DNA from: Kribbella sindirgiensis | Lineage (GTDB): Bacteria > Actinomycetota > Actinomycetes > Propionibacteriales > Kribbellaceae | DNA length: 34,008 nucleotides | NCBI RefSeq assembly: GCF_004331435.1 | Contig: NZ_SJKA01000034.1 | Coordinates: 1 to 34,008, forward strand | Direction of reading: 5' to 3' | Part shown: one piece after another, positions 25,389-33,121 of the stretch | How positions within the stretch are numbered: position 1 is the first letter of the stretch | How the letters are laid out: the number at the start of each line of letters is the position of its first letter | Made by a program: the position numbers and the translations under genes | The notes under the pieces: generated by a model | Told to the model about the DNA's origin: nothing | Seen by the model: only the letters and a program-made list of their open reading frames with translations | Databases searched by the model: none

Positions 25389-26240
25389 CGTTTCGGGATC
25401 GCGATTCTGCCGGAGTACCGCTGGCAGGACGCCGCGCCGCGATGGCGGCGGGCAGAGGAGTACGGGTTCGACCATGCGTGGACGTACGACCACCTGACCT
25501 GGAGCGGTCTTCAGGACTCACCGTGGTACGGGACGACCCCGACGCTGACGGCGGCCGCGCTCGTCACGTCGACGATCAAGCTGGGCACGTTCGTCACCTC
25601 GCCGAACTTCCGGCACCCGCTGGCGCTGACCCGCGACATCCTCGCGATCGACGACGTGTCGGACGGCCGGTTCCTGTGCGGGATCGGGGCCGGCGGCAGC
25701 CTGGACGCCACGATCCAGGGCGGGCCCGACCTGACACCGCGGCACAAGCAGGACCGCTACCAGGAATTCGTGCGGCTCCTCGACACCCTGCTCACCACGG
25801 ACGGCGTCGACTTCAAGGGCGAGTACTTCGAGACGCGCAACGGCCGGACGCTGCCTGGTTGCGTCCAGCAACCACGTGTCCCGTTCATCCTGGCCGGCAA
25901 CGGGCCGCGGTCGCTCAAGTTCGCCGCCAGGCACGGCGACGGCTGGATGACGACCGGGGGAGCGGCTGACGATCTGGACAGCTGGTGGACCACCGTCGCC
26001 GGCCTCAGCCACCGCCTCGACGACCTCCTCGAAGGCCGCCACCTGGACCGCTACTTGTCCCTCGACTCCAAGCGGTACGCACTCTCCGGCCCAGCCGCCT
26101 TCGAGGACGCCGTCGGCCGCGCCGCAGCCCTCGGCTTCACCGACGTCATCACCCACTGGCCCCGCACCGAGGGCGTGTACGCCGGCTCCGAAACCGTCCT
26201 CGAGCAGATCGCGAACGACGTCGTACCGCGCTTGCGGTGA
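25386..26240 (+). CDS. LLM class (F420-dependent type) oxidoreductase
   Basis: 284 residues with the luciferase-like TIM barrel. Visible landmarks are RFGIAILPEYRWQDAAPRWRRAEEYGFDHAWTYDHL-type N-terminal sequence, the barrel strand IKLGTFVTSPNFRHPLALTRDILAIDDVSDGRFLCGIGAG (given here in outline), and FILAGNGPRSLKFAARHGDGWMT near the C-terminal third. These resemble the F420-dependent enzymes of actinobacteria rather than FMN-dependent luciferases, but the cofactor is inferred from the family. The substrate is unknown. The gene is divergent from the BCCT transporter. Its stop codon lies in the first unit of a short tandem repeat. Confidence 0.9.
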   Translation: MRFGIAILPEYRWQDAAPRWRRAEEYGFDHAWTYDHLTWSGLQDSPWYGTTPTLTAAALVTSTIKLGTFVTSPNFRHPLALTRDILAIDDVSDGRFLCGIGAGGSLDATIQGGPDLTPRHKQDRYQEFVRLLDTLLTTDGVDFKGEYFETRNGRTLPGCVQQPRVPFILAGNGPRSLKFAARHGDGWMTTGGAADDLDSWWTTVAGLSHRLDDLLEGRHLDRYLSLDSKRYALSGPAAFEDAVGRAAALGFTDVITHWPRTEGVYAGSETVLEQIANDVVPRLR

Positions 26241-26274
26241 GACGGCTGTGCTGAGACGGCTGTGCTGAGACGGC
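26238..26274 (+). repeat. 14-bp tandem repeat at the 3' end of the LLM gene
   Basis: TGAGACGGCTGTGC occurs at 26238-26251 and 26252-26265, with a partial third copy TGAGACGGC at 26266-26274. The first TGA is the stop codon of the LLM gene, so each unit carries another in-phase or near-phase TGA. It leads directly into the terminator hairpin. Copy number may vary between strains. Confidence 0.9.
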
Positions 26275-26277
26275 GAA

Positions 26278-26307
26278 AGGGCCGCACACCTGGTGGTGTG
26301 CGGCCCT
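26278..26307. terminator. Bidirectional terminator between LLM and cold-shock genes
   Basis: Perfect 13-base arms (AGGGCCGCACACC at 26278-26290 and its complement at 26295-26307) enclose the 4-base loop TGGT. It is preceded by GAAAG and followed by CTCTCGTC. It sits between the convergent LLM and cold-shock genes and can serve both. Confidence 0.85.
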
Positions 26308-26331
26308 CTCGTCAGTGTGCTGGAAGGGCGA

Positions 26332-26541
26332 TCAGGAACCGATCGCGCGGATGTTCTCCGCCTGCAGACCCTTCTGGCCCTGGGTGATCTCGAACTCCAC
26401 GCGCTGGTTCTCGTCCAGCGAACGGAAGCCCGACATCTGGATGGCGGAGTAGTGCGCGAACACGTCCGCGCCACCGTCATCCGGGGTGATGAAGCCGAAG
26501 CCCTTGTCAGCGTTGAACCACTTGACAGTACCGACAGCCAT
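26332..26541 (-). CDS. Cold-shock protein, CspA family
   Basis: 69 residues forming a single OB-fold that binds single-stranded RNA and DNA and melts RNA structure. RNP1 is KGFGFI (13-18) and RNP2 is VFAHY (27-31). The start MAVGTVKWFNADKGFGFI is typical of actinobacterial CspA-like proteins. The ATG at 26541 has GAGGAG eight bases upstream; an in-frame ATG farther up lacks conservation. A region of over 400 bp without another gene precedes it and probably holds the promoter and a long 5' leader, as in other cold-shock genes. Confidence 0.96.
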   Translation of the reverse strand: MAVGTVKWFNADKGFGFITPDDGGADVFAHYSAIQMSGFRSLDENQRVEFEITQGQKGLQAENIRAIGS

Positions 26542-26976
26542 TTGTCTATCTCCTCGATGGCTATTAACAATCCGCGACCCACACCTCATGAGCCGCGCGT
26601 CGCCGAAAGGCCCCAGACGACAGACCGGCCATGCAGCACAGCAAAAGTCAGGGAGTCCAAACTTGCAACGCCATAACTGTAGCCGTTCTGCGGGCGGATG
26701 GTAGGGGTGACCACAAACACGTGTCGCTGATTGTCGCCGCCCGTTACCCTCCGTGCACGGCTAATTCTGGGCGGCGGACGCGCGGTCCGGAACCCGAAAT
26801 CCCGCGCCGACCTGCTGTTTCGCGGTCGGAGCTGCGGGCGGAGCGTTGGCAACGAAGGACAATGGCCCGGTACGCCGGGTGATGGGCGCAAGAATCTGAT
26901 CGGAGTTCCCGGCGTGTCGCGCGACTGTGGACAGGTGCGGGACCGTTGCGCGTCAGGCAACAGCGAGGAGGCAACA
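26542..26976. other. Divergent control region between cold-shock and emfourin genes
   Basis: 435 bp with no supported gene. The part next to the cold-shock gene is relatively AT-rich (CTATTAACAATCC and CAAAAGTC), as expected for a transcribed cold-shock leader. On the leftward strand TTGGAC and TACAGT occur, but no pair with good spacing is convincing. The right half is GC-rich and contains reading frames with unlikely compositions. It ends in CGAGGAGG, the ribosome site of the emfourin-type gene. I see no hairpin strong enough to call. Confidence 0.5.
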
Positions 26977-27255
26977 ATGATCGTCAGCGTGACCCGGAGC
27001 GGCGGTTTCGCCGGGCTGACCAAGCACGGCGAGCTGGACACCAGCGACCAGCCGGACGCCGACCGGCTGGAGGCCGCAGTCCAGGAGCTCGTGGCCAAGG
27101 ACCTAGGTACCGGCCGGCCGCAGCCGGACCGGTACGTGTACCGGCTGGAGGTGCGTGACTCCCCTGATGACGCAGCTGGCGTCACGCAGCACACCGTCGC
27201 AGAGCAGGACGTGGACGCGACCACGGCCTGGCTACTGGACCGCATCCTCAGCTAG
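26977..27255 (+). CDS. Emfourin-type protease inhibitor
   Basis: 92 residues. The N-terminal IVSVTRSGGFAGLTKHGELDT (in essence the R-S-G-G-F-A-G motif at 7-13), the middle PDRYVYRLEVRD (50-61) and the final helix match the emfourin family, small inhibitors that bind the active site of M4 proteases of the protealysin type. Homologues are often encoded beside an M4 protease gene. There is no signal peptide, so it would act in the cytoplasm, perhaps guarding against mis-targeted protease. No protease gene is adjacent here; the nearest M4 gene is at 17034 and has a signal peptide. The ATG has a strong GAGGAGG upstream. Its TAG stop lies in a CTAG shared with the convergent hexosaminidase stop. 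Confidence 0.8.
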   Translation: MIVSVTRSGGFAGLTKHGELDTSDQPDADRLEAAVQELVAKDLGTGRPQPDRYVYRLEVRDSPDDAAGVTQHTVAEQDVDATTAWLLDRILS

Positions 27256-28703
27256 CGCCAGTCGATCTCCGGTGCCCGGTAGAAGTTCACGCCGAGTACC
27301 TCCCAGCGCGGGCCCTGCTCGGCGAGCCGGTCGCGGTACGTCGTCCAGTCGAGCGCGGACTCGGGTGACCACCCCAGCTCGGCGATCCCCGGCAGCCGCG
27401 GGAACACCATGAACTCGACCTTCTCCAGGTCGTCGAGCGTCTCCGTCCACAGCGGCGCCTCCACGCCGTCGATCGCGCTGGCCGGCACGTTCGGAAGCAG
27501 TGTCGCCGGGTTCCAGCTGTAGGACTGCTCGACGCTGACCAGTCCGGCCCATTGCAGGCCGAGCGGCGTCTCCTCGTGGTACTTCATGTCCAGGTACGCC
27601 CGGTTCGCGGGGGAGAGCACCAGCGTCGCGCCCTGCTCCACCGCCTGCTGCGCCAGCACCTGCGCCTTGGGGTCCTCGGTGCCCCAGTACTGCACGACGG
27701 TGCCGGCGGGCAGCGGCCCGTCGGCGATCTCGTGCCATCCCATCACCCGCTTGCCGTACTTCACGACCAGCTCGGCGGCCTTGGGTACGAAGGCGAGGTA
27801 CTCCGAGTGCGGCGTCGAGTGTGCCTCGTCCCCACCGAGGTGCAGGAGGTCACCAGGCGTCTGCTCGGCCACCTCCCGGAACACGTCGTCGAGGAACGCG
27901 TACGTCACGTCCTTGTCGATGGTGAGCGAGCTGAAACCGACCTCGGTCTCCGTGTAGAGGTCCGGCGCCTGGTCACCCTTGTTCAGCTCGGGGTACGACG
28001 CCAGCGCCGCATTGGTGTGTCCTGGGGTGTCGATCTCCGGTACGACGGTGATGTAGTGCTCAGCGGCGTACTGGACGAGGTCGGCGTAGTCGGCCTTCGT
28101 GTAGTAGCCGCCCGCACTGCCGCCGACCTGCTGACTGCCGCCGTGCTCTGTGAGGCGCGGCCAGGTGTCCACCTGGATCCGCCAGCCCTGGTCGTCGGAC
28201 AGGTGCAGGTGCAGCCGGTTGATCTTGTAGAGCGACACCAGGTCGATGAAGTGCTTGACCTGGTCGACGGTGAAGAAGTGCCGCGAAACGTCGAGCATCA
28301 CGCCGCGGTACCCGTACCGCGGGGAGTCCGAGATCGTCGTACCGGCGACCTCCCACGGACCGTCCTGCTCGCTGCCGGCCTCAGCCTTGGCGGGGAGGAG
28401 TTGGCGGAGGGTGGTGACGCCGCGGAACAAGCCCTCGGCGGTCGCCGCTGTGATGGTCACGCCGGACGCGTCCGCGCGCAACTCGTAGCCCTCGGCACCC
28501 AATGACTCCGGACCGTTGGCGGACAGCGTGATCGTGCCGGTGCCTTGCTGGACCGGGAGCGCGAAACCGGTCGACCGCCGGAGCTGCGCGGCGAGGTTGT
28601 CGGCAATCGTCTGCATCTGCTCGTCGACGCCGATGGTGGCGTCGGACAGCAGCGTGAAGGTCTCGTCCGGGAGCGCCTGCTGCGCTGTGGGCTGCGGAAT
28701 CAT
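27252..28703 (-). CDS. Beta-N-acetylhexosaminidase, GH20 family
   Basis: 483 residues. A GH20b-type N-terminal domain (about 15-125) with LGAEGYELRADASGVTI is followed by the GH20 barrel beginning SPRYGYRGVMLDVSRHF. The catalytic pair D292-E293 is in HLGGDEAH; the Asp orients the substrate acetamido group and the Glu is the acid/base. Other substrate-site motifs are HLHLSDDQGWRIQ, VPEIDTPGH and a late QYWGT. It releases terminal GlcNAc or GalNAc from chitin fragments, glycans or cell-wall pieces. No signal peptide is present, so it is probably intracellular and acts on imported oligosaccharides. The ATG start is the first in the frame and gives a normal domain start. Confidence 0.95.
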   Translation of the reverse strand: MIPQPTAQQALPDETFTLLSDATIGVDEQMQTIADNLAAQLRRSTGFALPVQQGTGTITLSANGPESLGAEGYELRADASGVTITAATAEGLFRGVTTLRQLLPAKAEAGSEQDGPWEVAGTTISDSPRYGYRGVMLDVSRHFFTVDQVKHFIDLVSLYKINRLHLHLSDDQGWRIQVDTWPRLTEHGGSQQVGGSAGGYYTKADYADLVQYAAEHYITVVPEIDTPGHTNAALASYPELNKGDQAPDLYTETEVGFSSLTIDKDVTYAFLDDVFREVAEQTPGDLLHLGGDEAHSTPHSEYLAFVPKAAELVVKYGKRVMGWHEIADGPLPAGTVVQYWGTEDPKAQVLAQQAVEQGATLVLSPANRAYLDMKYHEETPLGLQWAGLVSVEQSYSWNPATLLPNVPASAIDGVEAPLWTETLDDLEKVEFMVFPRLPGIAELGWSPESALDWTTYRDRLAEQGPRWEVLGVNFYRAPEIDWR

Positions 28704-28745
28704 GATCGAAAGTGTTCGCGGCTCCCGGCATTACGTCAAGAGCCT

Positions 28746-28871
28746 TCAATACCGCCTGGCGGCCTCGATCGCCTGGGCGCCGCCGGGGACGGCCAGCCAG
28801 CGCAGACCGGCCGCCTCGACCTCGAAGAAGCACGCGGGCGCGTCAGGCAGGCTCTTCACGAACGGCGTGGT
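28746..28871 (-). pseudogene. Fragment of a fructosamine kinase-like gene
   Basis: In a frame different from the MFS gene, bases 28871 down to 28746 encode about 41 residues including TPFVKSLPDAPACFFEVEAAG and LRWLAVPGGAQ, then a stop. This matches the N-lobe of fructosamine/ketosamine-3-kinases, where the Lys in FVK binds ATP and FFxxEAxGLxWL follows. The rest of the kinase is missing. The fragment overlaps the last nine codons of the MFS gene, whose C-terminal residues may therefore be translated from its sequence. Family assignment is from memory of the motif. It lies between the hexosaminidase and the MFS gene. Confidence 0.6.
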
Positions 28872-30051
28872 CGTCCCGGCACTCTGGCATGCCGACTCGA
28901 GTCCTAGCCAGCAGTGGCTCGCTCAGCACGACCAGGGCCGCGAGGACCACCAGCAAACCTCCCACGGTGGCCACGCTGCGGACGCTGGAGTGGTCGATGA
29001 GGACACCGCCCAGGAGTGCGCCGGCGGCGATCCCCAGGTTGTAGGCGGAGTTGGTCCCAGCTGACGCCAGCGAGGTGTTGATGGGAGCCACCTGCAGTGT
29101 CCGGGTCTGCAGAGCGACAGCCATCGCGCTATAGGCCAGGCCGCCCACGGCGATGAGTACGACCGTCGGTACCTTCCACTGGCCGAATGCGGCAAGCCCA
29201 AGCAGCACTGCGGCGACCAGGAGGATCGCCTGCAGTAGTACTGCCCAGGGATGGCGGTCGAGCACCCGTCCCACGAGAGCCGCGCCAACCACACCACCCA
29301 GCCCACTGGCCAGCAGGACCGGTCCGAGTGCGGCCGTCCCGAAGCCGGACAGCTCCAGCAGGAACGGCGTCACGTAGGTGTTGAAGGTCATGAACCCGGT
29401 AACGCCGATCGCTGCAGCGGCAACCACGGCGGCGTACCGGCGGGCATCCGGGGCCTTGCCCCGCCTGGTCGTCGCGTCCTGGACCTCTACCCGCGGCAGC
29501 AGCGTCATAGCGCCGGCGAACAGCGCAGCGCCCAGCCCGGCGGTCAGCAGGAACGGGATCCGCCAACTGGTGTTCGTGCCGAGCCAGGTGCCCAGCGGTA
29601 CGCCGAGAACGGACGCCAGTGCCGCACCGATCGAGATGCGCGCGACAGCCCGGCCCTGCTGGTCCGGCGGAACCAGACTGGTCGCGATGGACGGGGCGAT
29701 CGACCAGAAGAGCGCCTGCGACAGCGCGGTCACCAGCCTGGCGCCGAAGAGGACCTCGTACGTCGGTGCGGCCGCCGCGAGCAGGTTGGCCACCGCGACG
29801 ACGGCCAGCGTGCCGCTCAGCACCGTGCGGCGCGGGAACCTGTGAGTGAGCCGGGTGAGCGGGATGGACGTGAGGACGACGATCACGGCGTACCCGGAGA
29901 CGAGGAGGCCGATCTGGGAGTTGGACCGGTCGAGATCTCCGGCCATCACGGTCAGCAGACCGATCGGCAGCACCTCGATCGTGACGTACGAGAAGGTGCC
30001 GACGGAGAGCATGAGCAGGGCCGCGGCGGCGCGGCGGGACGTGAGAGGCAT
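28843..30051 (-). CDS. MFS transporter, drug or sugar efflux type
   Basis: 402 residues with 12 membrane helices. The loop RLTHRFPRRTVLSGT after helix 2 corresponds to the MFS motif A region, and the order of hydrophobic segments resembles AraJ/Cmr-type exporters of the DHA1 group. The substrate is unknown; an antibiotic, sugar or arabinoside efflux role is typical. The ATG at 30051 was chosen because it lies just before helix 1 (PLTSRRAAAALLMLSVGTF). A longer frame would run across the divergent promoter. The gene is divergent from a CGNR regulator with 49 bp between start codons, suggesting control by it. The last residues (MPECRDDHAVREEPA) overlap a fructosamine-kinase-like remnant and are probably not native. 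Confidence 0.9.
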   Translation of the reverse strand: MPLTSRRAAAALLMLSVGTFSYVTIEVLPIGLLTVMAGDLDRSNSQIGLLVSGYAVIVVLTSIPLTRLTHRFPRRTVLSGTLAVVAVANLLAAAAPTYEVLFGARLVTALSQALFWSIAPSIATSLVPPDQQGRAVARISIGAALASVLGVPLGTWLGTNTSWRIPFLLTAGLGAALFAGAMTLLPRVEVQDATTRRGKAPDARRYAAVVAAAAIGVTGFMTFNTYVTPFLLELSGFGTAALGPVLLASGLGGVVGAALVGRVLDRHPWAVLLQAILLVAAVLLGLAAFGQWKVPTVVLIAVGGLAYSAMAVALQTRTLQVAPINTSLASAGTNSAYNLGIAAGALLGGVLIDHSSVRSVATVGGLLVVLAALVVLSEPLLARTRVGMPECRDDHAVREEPA

Positions 30052-30074
30052 CCTGACACCTGATTCCAGTAAAG

Positions 30075-30094
30075 GATCGTATGGTGGTAGCATC
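30075..30094. promoter_or_regulatory. Dyad in the MFS/CGNR divergent promoter region
   Basis: GATCGTATGGTGGTAGCATC has the symmetric pattern GAT-N2-TA-N6-TA-N2-ATC. It contains TAGCAT (30088-30093), a -10 candidate seven bases before the CGNR GTG, and on the other strand TACGAT (30081 to 30076), a -10 candidate 24 bases before the MFS ATG. A regulator bound here would block both genes. The pattern is imperfect and could be partly chance. Confidence 0.4.
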
Positions 30095-30100
30095 TCATCC

Positions 30101-30793
30101 GTGACCGACAGTTCTCCTGCGGAATTCCGCATCGTGGGCGGACACCCTGCCCTCGACCTGGTGAACACGGTCACCCCACGGGTGCGAGGCGGTGCCGTGG
30201 AGCACGACTACCTGACGTCGCCCGCCGAGCTGGTCGCCTGGGCCCGCCGGGCCGGGCTGATCGATCTGCGCGACTACAGCGCCGTCGAGGGCACCTGGCG
30301 CTCGTCGCCGGAGCTGGCCGCGAAGGCCCTGCGCGCGACGCTCGAGATCCGCGAGGCGGCGTACGACGTGTTCGCGCCGCGGGCCGCCGGTGCGGTGGTC
30401 GCGGCCGACGGCGTCAAGCACAGCGAGGGCGCCGCGTTCGAGCGGCTGATGCTGCGCTGGTCGGCGGCCGCCGCGCGGTCGATGCTGATCCCGGACCCTG
30501 GCACGGACACCGGCCGCGAGAGAGGCATCGCGGAACTGGTCGTCGGGACCTCGCCGGCGCAGCTGATCCCGGACCGGCTGGTGGTCGCGGCGGTCGAACT
30601 GGTGCGGGGCGTCGAGTTGCGCCAGTTGCGGGCCTGCCCGGTCGACGACGGAGGCTGCGGCTGGCTGTTCCTCGACCGCAGCCGGAACGGTTCGCGCCGC
30701 TGGTGCGCGATGGAGGACTGCGGGACGCGGGCGAAGATCCGCAAGCTCGGCGAGCGCCGTCGCGCTACCGGCGTACACCGGCTTGAGAGGTAG
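30101..30793 (+). CDS. CGNR zinc-finger (ABATE-domain) regulator
   Basis: 230 residues. The N-terminal domain begins FRIVGGHPALDLVNTV (9-24), the typical opening of ABATE/DUF1470 proteins, thought to sense a ligand. The C-terminal zinc finger has C179, C186, C202 and C207 in RACPVDDGGCGWLF and RRWCAMEDCGTRAKIR; the signature is CGTR here instead of CGNR. The finger is expected to bind DNA. The GTG at 30101 was chosen because the conserved domain starts soon after; no ribosome site is seen and a TAGCAT hexamer lies seven bases upstream, which suggests a leaderless transcript. Being divergent from the MFS exporter, it is likely its regulator. Confidence 0.9.
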   Translation: MTDSSPAEFRIVGGHPALDLVNTVTPRVRGGAVEHDYLTSPAELVAWARRAGLIDLRDYSAVEGTWRSSPELAAKALRATLEIREAAYDVFAPRAAGAVVAADGVKHSEGAAFERLMLRWSAAAARSMLIPDPGTDTGRERGIAELVVGTSPAQLIPDRLVVAAVELVRGVELRQLRACPVDDGGCGWLFLDRSRNGSRRWCAMEDCGTRAKIRKLGERRRATGVHRLER

Positions 30794-30964
30794 CGCGCTC
30801 GAACCTTCACTGTCAGCGACCGGCTCACTGGCCGAGAACGCGTGTCGAAAGGTGCGAATTGTCCCCGCGACCTGTCATCGTAGGCGGCCGGGCCTTCCGA
30901 CAAGTGGGCCCTGGCCGGACCTGCCCCTCATGCGGAGCAGGCTGACATCGAATGTGGAGGACAG

Positions 30965-31381
30965 ATGACGCAGGTGGCAGAGCAGCCGGGCAGTACTGCC
31001 GGGCGGCTCGGCTCGGTGGTCCTGGATTGCCCGGACCCACTCGAGCTCGCCCAGTTCTACTCGGCGCTGCTGGGGCTGGAGATCGACGAGAACGGCGACG
31101 AGGACTGGCGGAGCCTGACCGGCCCCGGCTCGTCGTTGGGGTTCTCGACGCTGGCCTTCCGGCGCTCGGAGGAGTACGTGCCGGACACGTGGCCCGGCAC
31201 CGACGCGCAGGATCTCCATCTCGACCTGATCGTCGAGGATCTGTCCAGCGGGCACGCGACCGTGGTCGCCCTCGGAGCTGAGCCGCTCGATCCGCTGGAC
31301 CCGCCGCCCGCCGACAACGCGCGCGGCTGGCGGATCTACGCCGACCCCGCGGGGCACCCGTTCCGGATCTGCCTCGAGTGA
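30965..31381 (+). CDS. VOC family (glyoxalase/bleomycin resistance-like) protein
   Basis: 138 residues. Two beta-alpha-beta-beta-beta halves are visible: SVVLDCPDPLELAQFYSALLG (17-37) and HLDLIVEDLSSGHATVVALG (85-104), with the closing strand WRIYADPAGHPFRICL. The fold is used by glyoxalases, dioxygenases and antibiotic-binding proteins; this sequence fits the glyoxalase-like group common in actinobacteria, and its ligand is unknown. GGAGG six bases before the ATG is a good ribosome site. A 171-bp spacer with no gene separates it from the CGNR gene. A strong terminator follows. Confidence 0.9.
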   Translation: MTQVAEQPGSTAGRLGSVVLDCPDPLELAQFYSALLGLEIDENGDEDWRSLTGPGSSLGFSTLAFRRSEEYVPDTWPGTDAQDLHLDLIVEDLSSGHATVVALGAEPLDPLDPPPADNARGWRIYADPAGHPFRICLE

Positions 31382-31386
31382 GTCAC

Positions 31387-31421
31387 CGAAGAGCCCGCCC
31401 CGACTCGGGGCGGGCTCTTCG
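31387..31421. terminator. Bidirectional terminator between VOC and PhyH-like genes
   Basis: Perfect 16-base arms (31387-31402 and 31406-31421, CGAAGAGCCCGCCCCG and its complement) enclose a 3-base loop. It begins 5 bp after the VOC stop and ends 4 bp before the end of the convergent dioxygenase gene. The arm AAGAGCCCGCCCC is a very common actinobacterial terminator sequence. Confidence 0.92.
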
Positions 31422-31425
31422 CCTG

Positions 31426-32163
31426 TCAGGAGGCGCTGGCGAACGGGAAGTGCCGGCCCTCGACGTACTGCGGCCGCGGCTGGTAGCTGTTCACCCCCGG
31501 CTCACCGCGCAGATGGAACGCACTCGGGTACGGCGACTCCGGGTCGGTGATCCGCGTCGACGTCGGGATGTACCGGATCGTCAGCCCGCAGCGCCGGTGC
31601 GGGGACGTGTTCGCGGTGCTGCCGTGCACGATGTTCGGGTGGTGCACCTCGACATCGCCCGGTGCGAGCACCATGTCGACGGCCTGCGCCTCGTCGACCT
31701 CGACCGCGATCTCCTTGCCGAGCACACTCTCCACGTCGGTGTTGTCGCGCATCCCGGCGACCGCGGAGCGGTGACTTCCCGGGATCACCCGGACGCATCC
31801 GTTCTCCGGCGTCGAGTGGTCGACGGCGAGCCAGAGCGTCACCACCTCCATCGGGTCGAGCGGCCAGAACGCGGCGTCCTGGTGCCAGAGCACCGGCTGC
31901 CCGGAGTACGGCGGCTTGGAGATGTAGTGCGACGCGAACAGCGCGATATCCGGCCCGATGAACTTCTCGGCGATGTCGACGAGCCGGTCGTCGCTCACCA
32001 GCCGGACCCAGAACGGGTCGTCGCGCAGATAGATGTGCCCGAGCTGCTCGGGCCGGACCTCGGGATGCCGGGCCTGCAGCCACTCGACATGGTCGTTCAC
32101 TTCCTTGATCAGGTCTTGGTCGATGACGTCGCGGAAGATGACGTAGCCGTCTGTTTCGAACAT
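31426..32163 (-). CDS. Phytanoyl-CoA dioxygenase (PhyH) family protein
   Basis: 245 residues with the Fe(II)/2-oxoglutarate-dependent double-stranded beta-helix. Iron ligands fit H94 and D96 (LWHQDAAFW) and H180 (NIVHGS); an arginine near 190 (SPHRRCGLTIRY) should bind 2-oxoglutarate. The fold hydroxylates small molecules; ectoine, phytanoyl-CoA and many natural-product intermediates are known substrates in the superfamily, and this one is undetermined. The ATG at 32163 follows GAAGG and gives the usual FETDGYVIFRDV start; a GTG at 32187 would add eight residues. It is divergent from an AraC-type regulator with 70 bp between starts, so the regulator probably controls it. Confidence 0.92.
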   Translation of the reverse strand: MFETDGYVIFRDVIDQDLIKEVNDHVEWLQARHPEVRPEQLGHIYLRDDPFWVRLVSDDRLVDIAEKFIGPDIALFASHYISKPPYSGQPVLWHQDAAFWPLDPMEVVTLWLAVDHSTPENGCVRVIPGSHRSAVAGMRDNTDVESVLGKEIAVEVDEAQAVDMVLAPGDVEVHHPNIVHGSTANTSPHRRCGLTIRYIPTSTRITDPESPYPSAFHLRGEPGVNSYQPRPQYVEGRHFPFASAS

Positions 32164-32221
32164 GCCTTCAGCGTGCGGCTCTGGCACCGCCGGGCACTAG
32201 CAGCCCGGCGACGAGAATTTG

Positions 32222-32236
32222 TACTGTGATGAGGTG
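32222..32236 (+). promoter_or_regulatory. Candidate leaderless promoter of the AraC-type gene
   Basis: TACTGT (32222-32227) is a good -10 hexamer and lies six bases before the GTG at 32234. The surrounding GAGAATTTGTACTGTGATGAG is locally AT-rich. No strong -35 is visible. Confidence 0.45.
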
Positions 32237-33064
32237 GATCAGGTCCTGCGCTTCGAGGCGCACGCGTTCGGCCGGCCGTACCACGCGGCGCGCGTCCGAA
32301 TCCCGGCCCGCGCCCGCGACACCGAACTGCACACGCACGCGGACTTCCACGAGTTCATGGGAGTCGTGTCCGGCAGCGGCGAGCACCTCCTGACCACCGG
32401 CGTCGAACAGCTCACCCCGGGCACGATCGTCCTGGTGCGTCCGGCGGACCGGCACGCCGTCCGCGGCTCGGCGCCCGACGGTCTGGAGTTCGTGAACGTC
32501 GCCTTCCCGAGCGCGGTCTGGCAAGGCTTCCTCGACCTGACCCGCACCGACCCGACCGCCAGCTGGTCCGCCGCTCGCGGACCGATCAGCTTCGACCAGC
32601 CGGCCGCAATCGCCGGCTTCGAACACGCCCTGGCCCGCTTCCAGGACAATCCCAGCACCTACGACCTGCTGCGGTTCTGGACAGATCTCGTCGAACTGCT
32701 CGCACCGGTCGACGCCCCCGGTCCCGGCGTACCCGACTGGCTGGCGCGAGCATGTACGTCGATGCGCGCCGAGGAGAACCTCCGCGGGGGAGTACCGCGC
32801 CTACTCGAACTCGCCGGCGTCAGCGCCGCACACCTGTCCCGCTCGATGCGCGCGGCCTACGGCGTCACCCCCACCGCCTTCGTCACCGACGTCCGCCTGG
32901 AACACGCCGCATCCTTGCTAGCAGCAACCAACACCCCGATCGCCACGATCGCAACCCGCTGCGGCTTCACCACCCAGTCCTACTTCACCCGCTGCTTCAC
33001 CACCGCCCACGACCTCACCCCGAGTGAGTTCCGCCACCGCTCCCAACGCGCCTTCGTCCCGTGA
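32234..33064 (+). CDS. AraC family transcriptional regulator
   Basis: 276 residues. The N-terminal cupin-like sensor has ELHTHADFHEFMGVVSGSGE (31-50). The C-terminal DNA-binding domain (about 185-270) contains two helix-turn-helix units: LLELAGVSAAHLSRSMRAAYGVTP and PIATIATRCGFTTQSYFTRCF (each given in part), ending with the family-typical LTPSEFR. The start is uncertain: a TTG at 32219 would add five residues, but the GTG at 32234 fits a leaderless promoter. It is divergent from the PhyH-like oxygenase gene and is probably its activator, responding to the substrate or a related metabolite. Length is normal. Confidence 0.92.
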   Translation: MDQVLRFEAHAFGRPYHAARVRIPARARDTELHTHADFHEFMGVVSGSGEHLLTTGVEQLTPGTIVLVRPADRHAVRGSAPDGLEFVNVAFPSAVWQGFLDLTRTDPTASWSAARGPISFDQPAAIAGFEHALARFQDNPSTYDLLRFWTDLVELLAPVDAPGPGVPDWLARACTSMRAEENLRGGVPRLLELAGVSAAHLSRSMRAAYGVTPTAFVTDVRLEHAASLLAATNTPIATIATRCGFTTQSYFTRCFTTAHDLTPSEFRHRSQRAFVP

Positions 33065-33121
33065 CAACAGGCCGACTCGGCTTCGCTCGTCACCGGTAGT
33101 CTCCCGGCTCGATGTGAAGCG

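Noticed and set aside
26586..27245. A 219-codon leftward frame across the cold-shock/emfourin control region
   Set aside because: It overlaps the emfourin-type gene and the cold-shock leader, is Ser/Arg/Pro-rich and has no family resemblance.
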